The notes under the pieces: generated by a model
What the model was told of the DNA's origin: nothing
The model's database searches: none
Seen by the model: only the letters and a program-made list of their open reading frames with translations
NCBI GenBank assembly: GCA_938022205.1
Contig: CALIEB010000022.1
Span: forward strand, 1-40,183
From: an uncultured Anaerolineae bacterium
GTDB taxonomy: Bacteria > Chloroflexota > Anaerolineae > Aggregatilineales > Phototrophicaceae
Reading direction: 5' to 3'
Length of the DNA: 40,183 bases
Program-made: the position numbers and the translations under genes
Shown: positions 6,267-13,288 of the stretch, piece after piece
How the letters are laid out: every line of letters starts with the position of its first letter
Position numbering within the stretch: position 1 is the stretch's first letter

Positions 6267-8048
6267 ATGCGATTCCAACGCGGTATTCTGCCATTGTTAG
6301 TGGTGGTTGCTTTGGTTATGTCGCCTGTTTTGCGCGTGCTTGCACAAGGCACAGTGCTGGCAGACAACGGTTTCCGACCGCAGCAGCACGGGTTCTCGTT
6401 CGAGAACTATGGCAACGATAACAAGCCTGTTAACCTGACACCTACTTCGATGCGCGAGTTGTTTGGTGACCGCGTCTGTAAGGCGGTCAAAGACAGTGAG
6501 TGCGTGCTGACTGCTAGCGCACAAGCGTGGATGGAAAAAGTCAACAAGGACATGGGCGGCGGCCACTGCGAAGGCATGGCGGCACTCAGCAAGCTCATCT
6601 TTGAGGGCAAGGTCAGCCTGCAATCGCTTGACCCCAATGCTCGCACGATTGCTGACCTCAAAGCGGATAACCCGCGCGTGCAGGCGGAAATTGCCAAGTG
6701 GTTCGCTACGCAGTACGTTCCGCCAACAGCTACCTCCGAAATTCGTGACCAAACGCCTTCGCAAATTGTCGACACGCTGATTAACAGCCTCAAGCCGGGC
6801 AGCGCGCCCTTCTCAATGGGTATCTATCAAGCGGACGGCAGCGGCGGACACGCCATCAAGCCGTACTCGGTGGTTGACATGGGCAACGGCATCGTGCGCA
6901 TTATGGTCTACGACAACAACTATCCCAACCAAGAGCGGTTTATTGAGGTCGACCGCAACAGCAACACGTGGAAATACACCGGCACGACCAACCCTGACGA
7001 GCCTGTTTCTGAATATAGTGGCGATGCCAGCAGCTTCTCGCTGACGCTTACGCCCACCACCGCGCGCTTGCAGCTGCCGCAAGAGTGCGACTTCTGCAAC
7101 AAAACGCCCGCAGAAATCGCCGGCGGCGAACAGCAGCAACCTTCCGCTACCCAAGAGAGCAGCGCGGAGCAGCCGAGCGAAGATGGTGATAACACTTGTC
7201 AGACGACCACCATCAACACCGGCGGCAACACTGACGTGGTGGTGACGACTGCTGATGGCAAAAAAGCTGGCGTGGTGAAAGGGCAAGCGTTCTCGCAAAT
7301 CGATGGCGTGGTGATTTTACGCCCGCGCAGCAGCGGTGGGTTGGCGGACGACACGCCCGGCGCGCTCATCATCATGCCTAAGCAGCAAGAGAACGTCAGA
7401 ATTGACGTGAAAGGGCAAGACGAGGACGGTGAGGTATACGTCAACGACTGCGACCGCTACCAGAAGGTTTCCGGCATTGGGCAAGACAAGGACACCACGC
7501 TGCTCTATGACCCCGAACAGAACGGCGTAACAGTGCAGTCCGACGATGAGCTGGACATCGAAGGCGGCTACAACAACGACGACGGTAACGACATGATTTA
7601 CCGCCTTGAGAACGTGAGCGCGGAAAACGGCGGCACGGTGCGCGTTGGCATTGACCCCGAAACCGGCGAGCTGACCTTTGGCGGCAGCGATGACACCAAG
7701 TTTAACGCCAGCCTGTTTGGCATTTCCCCTGACGGTGACCTGTTGGAGAAAGACTTGGGCGAGCGCAGCGTGACAGGTGGGCAAGGCATTAGCTTCAATG
7801 CTAACGATGCGCTTGAGGCGGATGGCGATGTGGACTTTGACACCTTCGACCTTGACGATGATTTCTTCAGCGACTTTGATGGGCAGGAAGCCCTTGACTT
7901 TGACGCGCTGTTCGACGAGTTGGACGCGGATGACGACGGCATGCTCGACGAAGCAGGTGATGACGAAGCAGGTGATGACGAAGCAGGTGACGACGAAGCA
8001 GGTGACGACGAAGCAGGTGACGGCGAAGAAAACAAAAGCGGTCAGTAA
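6267..8048 (+). CDS. Secreted papain/transglutaminase-like protein with acidic DEAGD-repeat tail
   Basis: A 593-aa exported protein with a signal peptide (about 1-27, LLVVVALVMSPVLRVLAQ) and a TTAGGAG ribosome-binding site. Residues 40-225 hold a likely cysteine-peptidase or transglutaminase-like domain: HGFSFENYG, then GGGHCEGMAALSKLIF with candidate nucleophile Cys101, GGHAIKPYSVVD with His195, and VYDNNYPNQERF with Asp216. The order Cys-His-Asp/Asn and the spacing fit the papain-like fold; whether it cuts or crosslinks proteins is not shown. A Ser/Glu/Gln-rich linker (about 287-310) follows, then beta-rich Asp/Gly-rich sequence, and finally a very acidic C-terminus with five exact DEAGD repeats and the end GEENKSGQ. 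No membrane anchor or sortase signal is visible. The acidic tail may bind calcium or keep the protein soluble; this is inference. The gene stands alone with its own promoter. Confidence 0.75.
   Translation: MRFQRGILPLLVVVALVMSPVLRVLAQGTVLADNGFRPQQHGFSFENYGNDNKPVNLTPTSMRELFGDRVCKAVKDSECVLTASAQAWMEKVNKDMGGGHCEGMAALSKLIFEGKVSLQSLDPNARTIADLKADNPRVQAEIAKWFATQYVPPTATSEIRDQTPSQIVDTLINSLKPGSAPFSMGIYQADGSGGHAIKPYSVVDMGNGIVRIMVYDNNYPNQERFIEVDRNSNTWKYTGTTNPDEPVSEYSGDASSFSLTLTPTTARLQLPQECDFCNKTPAEIAGGEQQQPSATQESSAEQPSEDGDNTCQTTTINTGGNTDVVVTTADGKKAGVVKGQAFSQIDGVVILRPRSSGGLADDTPGALIIMPKQQENVRIDVKGQDEDGEVYVNDCDRYQKVSGIGQDKDTTLLYDPEQNGVTVQSDDELDIEGGYNNDDGNDMIYRLENVSAENGGTVRVGIDPETGELTFGGSDDTKFNASLFGISPDGDLLEKDLGERSVTGGQGISFNANDALEADGDVDFDTFDLDDDFFSDFDGQEALDFDALFDELDADDDGMLDEAGDDEAGDDEAGDDEAGDDEAGDGEENKSGQ
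7947..8021 (+). repeat. Five tandem 15-bp repeats encoding DEAGD
   Basis: Five in-frame copies of GACGAAGCAGGTGAY at 7947-7961, 7962-7976, 7977-7991, 7992-8006 and 8007-8021. They are identical except for the last base (T in the first two, C in the last three). A decayed partial copy (GGCGAAGAA) follows. Near identity at DNA level indicates recent expansion by slippage, so copy number is likely to vary between strains. Confidence 0.95.
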
Positions 8049-8062
8049 AAACGCTGGCACTG

Positions 8063-8071
8063 TGGTATAAT
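8063..8071 (+). promoter_or_regulatory. Extended -10 element before the nitrilase-like gene
   Basis: TGGTATAAT: a perfect -10 with the TGN extension; no good -35 is present. The predicted start is near 8078, at the base of the hairpin at 8080-8095, with a leader of about 50 nt to the ATG at 8128. Confidence 0.5.
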
Positions 8072-8079
8072 GGCAACTA

Positions 8080-8100
8080 GGGGCGGCAACGCCCCTTTTT
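8080..8100 (+). terminator. Intrinsic terminator hairpin
   Basis: GGGGCG (8080-8085), tetraloop GCAA, CGCCCC (8090-8095), then TTTTT (8096-8100). It is a textbook terminator 31 nt after the TAA of the secreted protein gene. Because a perfect extended -10 lies just upstream, it could also form the very 5' end of the nitrilase-like mRNA. Confidence 0.8.
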
Positions 8101-8127
8101 GTTGATGAATGCACGAAGGAGAGAGCC

Positions 8128-9222
8128 ATGCCCAAGACTGTCACGCTCGCCAGCGTTCAAATGAACGCCACGCCTGCACCGTTAGGCGAACGCCTCAGCC
8201 GTGCCGCCAACCTCCTCGCCCAAGCTGCCGCTAGCGGCGCGCAAGTTGTCTTGCTGCCCGAGTGCTTCAACCTGGGCTATACTTACGAAGAAATCAACTA
8301 TGAGCGCGCTGAGCTGCCGGATGGACAGACCGCACAGTGGCTTAAAGCACAAGCACACCAGCACAACGTCTACGTGGCGGGCAGCTGGATCGTGCGCGTC
8401 CACGACCACTTATTTCAGCGCGCCCACTTGGCTGCCCCTGATGGGCGCACGTGGCACTATGACAAGCACTACCCGCTGGTATGGGAGCGCGCTTTCTTCC
8501 GCGAGGGCGACACGCTGACCGTCGCCGACACGGAACACGGCAAAATCGGCTTGATGGTGGGCTGGGACAGCGCGCACCCCGACCTGTGGCGACGTTATGC
8601 CGGCAAAGTCGATTTGTTGCTCATCCCCAGCAGCCTGCCGCGCGTAGAACGCCCCAGCGTGCAGTTCGCCAGCGGCGCGCGCTACACGTTGGCGATTGGC
8701 AACCATCACGTTGCTGATGGTGACCTGCACCGCCAAGCGGCGTGGCTGGGTGTGCCTGTGGCGTATAGCACCGCGTGGGGTGAACTCAACACGCTGCTGC
8801 CGATGCCGTTGCTCTCGCTGGGCGTGATGGCGGGCTATCAACCCGCGCTGCTCAAGCACACCGAAGACGTGGGCAGCATGCGCTTCCTCGCGCGTTTCGA
8901 CCGCCACACAAAGGTTATTGGTGCGGATGGCACAACGCTCGCGCAAGCAGGCGAGGGCGACGCGCTCGCGCTGGCGACGGTGACGCTTCCCGACCACACG
9001 CCTGTGCCACAGCGCGCACAGCCGCCTGTTGAAACCGATGACTTCACGCGCTTTATGGCGGATATTGTCGGTGCGGGCGCAATGACGCTGGTCTACCAGC
9101 GCGGCGCACGCCAGCACTACGGCGGCACGATGGCACCGACCAGCCGCAGCACCTATTGGTGGGCGCGCTTTGCCGTGTTGGCGTTCTTGCTTGGCGTGAT
9201 GTTAGGACGCAAGTGGCGTTAG
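8128..9222 (+). CDS. Nitrilase-superfamily homologue lacking the catalytic Cys, with C-terminal membrane anchor
   Basis: A 364-aa member of the carbon-nitrogen hydrolase superfamily, which cleaves amides or nitriles using a Glu-Lys-Cys triad. The fold is clear: VTLASVQMNATPAPLGERL, VVLLPECFNLGY with Glu45, and WHYDKHYPLVWERAFFREGD with Lys113. The block that should carry the nucleophile reads IGLMVGWDSAHPDLWRRYAG, where the Cys of the usual '[VI]CWDxxxPE' motif is Gly145 (codon GGC, 8560-8562). It is therefore probably not a normal amidase. Residues 340-361 (WWARFAVLAFLLGVMLGRKW) form a hydrophobic segment ending in basic residues, suggesting a C-terminal membrane anchor, which is unusual for the family. 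The start has GAAGGAGAGA upstream. It could be a regulatory or scaffold pseudoenzyme. It ends 6 nt from the convergent GT4 gene. Confidence 0.8.
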   Translation: MPKTVTLASVQMNATPAPLGERLSRAANLLAQAAASGAQVVLLPECFNLGYTYEEINYERAELPDGQTAQWLKAQAHQHNVYVAGSWIVRVHDHLFQRAHLAAPDGRTWHYDKHYPLVWERAFFREGDTLTVADTEHGKIGLMVGWDSAHPDLWRRYAGKVDLLLIPSSLPRVERPSVQFASGARYTLAIGNHHVADGDLHRQAAWLGVPVAYSTAWGELNTLLPMPLLSLGVMAGYQPALLKHTEDVGSMRFLARFDRHTKVIGADGTTLAQAGEGDALALATVTLPDHTPVPQRAQPPVETDDFTRFMADIVGAGAMTLVYQRGARQHYGGTMAPTSRSTYWWARFAVLAFLLGVMLGRKWR

Positions 9223-9228
9223 GCGGCG

Positions 9229-10347
9229 TTACAGGGCTGCTTGCAAGGCAGCGTGGGTTGCTTCGACCATATGGTCGAACGTGAAGCGTTCGAGTCCATG
9301 TGTTGTTTGCGCGGCTAGCCGCGCCCAAAGCGTGTGGTCGGCGGCGCGGCGCAGCGTATCTGTCAGCGCGTCAAGGTCAGCGAACGGCACGAGCAAGCCG
9401 TTGCGCCCGTCCACCACCACCTCGACGTTCCCCCCCTTCGCGCTGGCGATGAGCGGTGTGCCGACGCGCAAGCTCTCGAGCAACGTGTGCGCCAACCCCT
9501 CGTAGCCGCTATAAAGCGCGAAGTAGTCGGCGGCGCGCATGGCGTGATAGAGCGTTTCGCGCGGCAGCCGCCCTAAGAAACGCACGCGCTCGCCCAACGG
9601 CGCAGCCAACGCTTGCAAGCGCGCTAGCTCCTCACCGTCGCCCGCCACGAGCAGCTGATACTCGGGCAGGCGCGCCACCGCTTGAATGAGATAATCCACG
9701 CCCTTCCAGGGGGTTAAGCGTGCCGCCGTCAGCAGCGTGATGCGCTCATCTGACAGCCCCAACGCGGCGCGCGCCTCCTCGCGGCTGGGCAGCGCGGCGG
9801 GCGCGGGCGGCAGCGCGTTGTAAATGACGCGCACGCGCTCTTCTGGCACGCCCCAACCCAACACCATCTGCTTTAGGTAAACGCTCGGGACGATGACCTG
9901 CGTCATCGCGCGCACTTGGCGGTTGCGCGAAGCCTGCTGCTGCCCGACGATGCCGCGCATGGGGTGCGTTTGAAAGTCGTCGATGTTGAGCGTGGGCGCA
10001 ATCCAGCCCTTGCGGATGCAGCGTTCCCACGCGGGGTCGCCCACCACTTTCAGCACGCGCGGCGCGCGCACGCCCACCAGCGGCAGGTCAAGCGTGTGCT
10101 GATAGACCACGCGCGTGCCACGTCCCATCTGCGTGCTGGCGAGCGCATAGCGCGCGTAGCGCAGCGGCAACACGCCGCGCGGGATGCGCCGCACAGGGTA
10201 GGGGTAGCCCGTCGCGTCGCCCTCACCGAAGGTCAGCACGCGCACGTCCCATCCACGCGCTTGCAGCGCGGGCAGCACTTCGTAAAGGTAGGTGGCGGGT
10301 CCGCCTGCTTCGGGGTGGAAGATGCCGCTGGCGACCAACAAGCGCAT
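9229..10347 (-). CDS. Family 4 glycosyltransferase (GT-B)
   Basis: A 372-aa retaining glycosyltransferase of the GT4 family. The N-terminal Rossmann half begins MRLLVASGIFHPEAGGPATY, where the G-G-P-A-x-Y acceptor-side loop is typical. The C-terminal half has LLTAARLTPWKGVDYLIQAV, VRFLGRLPRETL and the donor-site region YSGYEGLAHTLLESLRVGTP with the E-x7-E type glutamates, followed by GNVEVVVDGRNGLLVPFAD. It would add a sugar from a nucleotide donor to a glycan or lipid in the cytoplasm; the substrate is unknown. ATG 10347 is chosen: a TTG at 10365 is in frame but would overlap the upstream STAS-like gene, whereas 10347 starts 4 nt after that gene's stop, consistent with one transcript. It is convergent with the nitrilase-like gene. 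Confidence 0.85.
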   Translation of the reverse strand: MRLLVASGIFHPEAGGPATYLYEVLPALQARGWDVRVLTFGEGDATGYPYPVRRIPRGVLPLRYARYALASTQMGRGTRVVYQHTLDLPLVGVRAPRVLKVVGDPAWERCIRKGWIAPTLNIDDFQTHPMRGIVGQQQASRNRQVRAMTQVIVPSVYLKQMVLGWGVPEERVRVIYNALPPAPAALPSREEARAALGLSDERITLLTAARLTPWKGVDYLIQAVARLPEYQLLVAGDGEELARLQALAAPLGERVRFLGRLPRETLYHAMRAADYFALYSGYEGLAHTLLESLRVGTPLIASAKGGNVEVVVDGRNGLLVPFADLDALTDTLRRAADHTLWARLAAQTTHGLERFTFDHMVEATHAALQAAL

Positions 10348-10351
10348 GGGG

Positions 10352-10768
10352 CTAATCGTCCCCAAGCACCCAGCGCATGGCTTCTTCGCGTTCTTGCAGG
10401 GTAAAGAAGCGCGTCTTGTCGCCTGCCGGCGCGAGCGTGCTGATGAGCGTGTTGGCTAGCGTCAAGAAGATGTTGCCTTGATGGATAATCGCTGTACGCC
10501 CACGAGGACGCTGCGGCAGCGCGGTCTCAAGGCGTTGGAAGCGACGCACCATCTCGTTAATCGGTGCTTGCCCACTGGCATCGGTCACGTCGACGATATA
10601 GCGCAGCACCGGCGTTCTGGGGTCAGCCGTCGCCAGCAGCTCGGTGAGGATGGCGAAGAACTCATCCAACGCGGTGGGCGATCTGCCGGTAAACGTGAAC
10701 GTATGCACGCCATTAGGCAGCAGCGCGTAGGTGCAGCCTGTGGTGGAACGGTCATCGTGAGAAGACAT
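10352..10768 (-). CDS. STAS/SpoIIAA-like small protein
   Basis: A 138-aa soluble protein with no signal or membrane segment. The pattern is a beta strand (VHTFTFTGRSP), a helix (LDEFFAILTELL), a strand (VLRYIVDVTDA), a helix (INEMVRRFQRLETALPQ), another strand (GRTAIIHQ) and a C-terminal FFTLQEREEAMRWVL helix. This resembles STAS or SpoIIAA-like domains, including the 'xYIVDVTDAS' strand-loop where anti-sigma-factor antagonists carry their phosphorylatable Ser. Such proteins commonly transmit signals or bind ligands. It is followed 4 nt later by the GT4 gene and preceded by a PAS histidine kinase, from which its own promoter separates it. A functional link to that kinase is possible but unproven. 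Confidence 0.55.
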   Translation of the reverse strand: MSSHDDRSTTGCTYALLPNGVHTFTFTGRSPTALDEFFAILTELLATADPRTPVLRYIVDVTDASGQAPINEMVRRFQRLETALPQRPRGRTAIIHQGNIFLTLANTLISTLAPAGDKTRFFTLQEREEAMRWVLGDD

Positions 10769-10807
10769 GCCTCATAAGCCCTTAAAAACTTTTATGAAAC
10801 AACCATA

Positions 10808-10836
10808 AGTATATCAGCTTGCCAAAAAGATTACAA
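10808..10836 (-). promoter_or_regulatory. Promoter of the STAS-like/GT4 pair
   Basis: On the minus strand: TTGTAA (10836-10831), 17-bp spacer, TATACT (10813-10808). The predicted start near 10801 gives a 33-nt leader to the ATG at 10768. The -35 coincides with the stop codon of the upstream kinase gene. Confidence 0.55.
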
Positions 10837-12261
10837 AGGCGCGCAAGGTAGGCGGAAGTAAAACGTCGAGCCTTTGCCCTCTTCGCTTTCAACCCAAACA
10901 TCGCCGTTGAGCTTTTCGACGATACGCTTGACGATGCTCAACCCCAGCCCATGCCCGCTCGCGCGCACGGTCTCGAGGCGTTCAAACGGCACGAAGATGC
11001 GCTCCAAATCGTCGGCGGTGATGCCGCGCCCATTGTCGCGCACCCACCACGCCACACAGCCTTCGGTGACCGTGCCGCCTATACGAACATGCGGCGGGCT
11101 GCCCCCGTACTTGATGGCATTCGTGATGTAGTTCACCCAAATTTCTTCAACCCATGCCGCATGCCCTAACGCGGCGGGCAGCAGCGGCAGCTCCTCAATC
11201 TCAATCGTCGCGCTGTACTGCTCAATCATATACGCAAGGCGCGCGCACGCTTCGCGCACCACGTCGTCCATATGCAGTGGCTCTAGCTCAATGTCGTGGT
11301 CGCGCATCTCTGACAGCATCAGCAGCTCATCGATGATGCCGACCATCTTGTCAGCGGTGCGCTCAATCGTCTCTATTGCCTCGAGGAATTGGTCAGGCGT
11401 GAGCGTGGTATATTCCGTGCGCACGAGGTTGGCGAAGCCTATTAGCACCGCTAGCGGGTCTTTCAGGTCATGGGCGACAGTGTGGGCGAAGGCGCGCAGG
11501 TCGTCGTTGCTGCGGCGCAGCTGCTCTTCGGCTTGGATGCGCGCCGTGATGTCGGTGATGATGCTAAAGCTGCCTTGATAGTTCCCTTCCGAGCTGATGA
11601 TAGGCGCGCCGCTGACGATGGCATACGTGAGTTTGCCGTCTTTTTTGATGAACTGAATCTCGTAGGTTGAGCTTTCGCCCACGCGCCGCCGCTCGATGTG
11701 TTCGTAGAGTATAGGGCGCGTCTCTAGCGGGTGCAGCTCGTAGGCGTTTTTCTGCGTGAGTTCTTGGCGCGTGTAGCCCAGCAGCGCGCACAAGTAGTCG
11801 TTAGCGTAGACAACGCGGTCATCCGCCGAGTGCACCAACACGCCTTGCTGCATCATGTCAAGCAGGCGGTTGTAGTTTTGCTCAACTTGGTAGAGGCTGT
11901 TTTCAAGACGGCGCACGTCCGTGACATCAGTGACCACCGAATAGAGCAGCCTACGTCCGTTCAGCGTTATCGGCGTGGAGCGCACCAACACGTTGCGAAC
12001 TGCACCGCTGGCGAGGCGGTGGTTAAAGTTAAACTGCCGCTGCTGCTTTTCTAGGGCGACCTGCATGTCTAGCGATGTTTTACGCACTGCTTGGGTGTTG
12101 ATTTGCGTGATATACATATTGCGCAGTGTCTCGCGCGTGTAACCGTAGAACTCACAAGCGGCGGGGTTCGCGTCGACAATGCGCCCGTCCTGCGGGTCGA
12201 TGATGAGCGCAATCGCCAGATTGTTATCGAAAAGCTCTTGATAAAGTGTGTCGTTTAGCAC
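10831..12261 (-). CDS. Cytoplasmic two-PAS sensor histidine kinase
   Basis: A 476-aa soluble histidine kinase without membrane segments. PAS domain 1 spans about 3-115 (IDPQDGRIVDANPAACEFYG) and PAS domain 2 about 130-245 (VVYANDYLCALLGYTRQEL, ending SIITDITARIQAEEQL). The HisKA helix carries phospho-acceptor His264 in FAHTVAHDLKDPL. The HATPase domain has its N-box around NYITNAIKYGG, G1 motif DNGRGI, F-box FVPFERL and G2 motif GHGLGLSIVKRIVE. All catalytic motifs are intact. The start is a GTG with GAAAGG about 11 nt upstream; the PAS domain begins right after it, so a later start is unlikely. There is no response-regulator gene in the window, so it is an orphan kinase. The signal, and whether a cofactor is bound, cannot be read from the sequence. 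Confidence 0.9.
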   Translation of the reverse strand: MLNDTLYQELFDNNLAIALIIDPQDGRIVDANPAACEFYGYTRETLRNMYITQINTQAVRKTSLDMQVALEKQQRQFNFNHRLASGAVRNVLVRSTPITLNGRRLLYSVVTDVTDVRRLENSLYQVEQNYNRLLDMMQQGVLVHSADDRVVYANDYLCALLGYTRQELTQKNAYELHPLETRPILYEHIERRRVGESSTYEIQFIKKDGKLTYAIVSGAPIISSEGNYQGSFSIITDITARIQAEEQLRRSNDDLRAFAHTVAHDLKDPLAVLIGFANLVRTEYTTLTPDQFLEAIETIERTADKMVGIIDELLMLSEMRDHDIELEPLHMDDVVREACARLAYMIEQYSATIEIEELPLLPAALGHAAWVEEIWVNYITNAIKYGGSPPHVRIGGTVTEGCVAWWVRDNGRGITADDLERIFVPFERLETVRASGHGLGLSIVKRIVEKLNGDVWVESEEGKGSTFYFRLPCAPL

Positions 12262-12310
12262 TGCATATAACCTTTCGAGGACACGCTAGGCATGTCTTTG
12301 TGGTAGCATG

Positions 12311-12326
12311 TACAATTGCTATTGTA
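12311..12326. promoter_or_regulatory. Symmetric TACAAT/ATTGTA palindrome in a divergent promoter region
   Basis: TACAAT (12311-12316), TGCT, ATTGTA (12321-12326). On the minus strand, ATTGTA with the adjacent GCA reads TGCTACAAT, an extended -10 for the kinase gene with a leader of about 53 nt. The other arm offers a -10-like hexamer toward the TPR gene. It may be two overlapping divergent promoters or an operator; the arms are short. Confidence 0.4.
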
Positions 12327-12395
12327 GCAGTGATTGTGATTTTTGCTGACAAGTTCTGAATTTTTTAGAAATTCTTGCTAGAAAGAAGACAGACC

Positions 12396-13283
12396 ATGCG
12401 CGTTTTTATCCTTTGTTTGCTCGTAGCGGCTTTCGGGCTGCCCGTGTCGGCGCAAGCCACGCCCACGTCAGTTGTGCCGCTGTTGACGCAAGCGCGTGAA
12501 CATTTTGCCGCCAGCCGCTATCGCCTCGCGCAGGAGGTGCTGGACACGTTGTTGGCGCAGGAAGACAGCCTCGATGCGCGTTTCTTGCGCGCCGAAGTGC
12601 TGCTGGAGCGCGGCTTGCTGGAAGACGCTCTTGCCGACCTTGACGCGCTGCTGGCGCAAGCTCCGCAGCACACCGCCGCACTAGCTCTGCGCGCTTATGT
12701 GGCAGCGACAAGCGACGAAAGCCAGCGGCAGGCGAGCCTCGTCGCGCTAGAGCAAGCTATCGCGCTTGACCCTACCGCCGCGTATCCGCATTACATACGG
12801 GCGTTGTTGGCCATGCAAACCGCCGACTACGCCGACGCGGTGGCTGCCGCCAGCGAAGCGTTGGCGCGCGATGCCGACTTTTTGCTAGCCTATAACGTGC
12901 GGGCGAGCGCGAATGTCGCGCAAGGCAGAACCGATGACGCGCTGGCGGACTACGACCGCATCACCGCCCTGCAGCCCGCACTTGCCTATCCCTACGTCAA
13001 CCGCGCCGTCATCTATCGCATGCGCCGCGACTACGACAAGGCGTTAGCGCAGCTTGACCAAGCGATTGCCCAGCAGGCGGACTACGCGCCCGCCTATGTG
13101 ATTCGCGCCTTTGTGCATATCCAGCTTGGCAACGCCTCGCCCAACCGCACCGACTACCGCGCCGCCTATGAGCGCGCCTTGCAAGACCTCACGAGCTACC
13201 TCGCGGTGACGCATCCCGATGACGTGCTGCCCGACATCGCGCAGCTTAAGAGCCAGCTCGAGGCATTGCTGGCGACACGCTGA
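12396..13283 (+). CDS. Exported tetratricopeptide-repeat protein
   Basis: A 295-aa protein starting MRVFILCLLVAAFGLPVSAQ, a cleavable signal peptide. The rest is built from about six or seven TPR-type helix pairs: recognisable units contain LAQEVLDTLLAQ, LEDALADLDALLAQAPQH, LVALEQAIALDPTAAYPHYI, YADAVAAASEALARDADFLL, TDDALADYDRITALQPALAY and YDKALAQLDQAIAQQADYAP. TPR proteins act as binding scaffolds, here probably outside the membrane. ATG 12396 is chosen over TTG 12375 because of the signal peptide and AAAGAAG upstream. The following membrane glycosyltransferase starts 5 nt after its stop, so the two are probably cotranscribed, and the TPR protein may assist that enzyme. Confidence 0.85.
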   Translation: MRVFILCLLVAAFGLPVSAQATPTSVVPLLTQAREHFAASRYRLAQEVLDTLLAQEDSLDARFLRAEVLLERGLLEDALADLDALLAQAPQHTAALALRAYVAATSDESQRQASLVALEQAIALDPTAAYPHYIRALLAMQTADYADAVAAASEALARDADFLLAYNVRASANVAQGRTDDALADYDRITALQPALAYPYVNRAVIYRMRRDYDKALAQLDQAIAQQADYAPAYVIRAFVHIQLGNASPNRTDYRAAYERALQDLTSYLAVTHPDDVLPDIAQLKSQLEALLATR

Positions 13284-13288
13284 TAGCC

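Noticed and set aside
7317..8144. Long minus-strand open frame (275 codons) with repeated Cys-Phe-Val units
   Set aside because: It is the antisense shadow of the DEAGD tandem repeat and the acidic gene on the plus strand; no ribosome-binding site or plausible protein.
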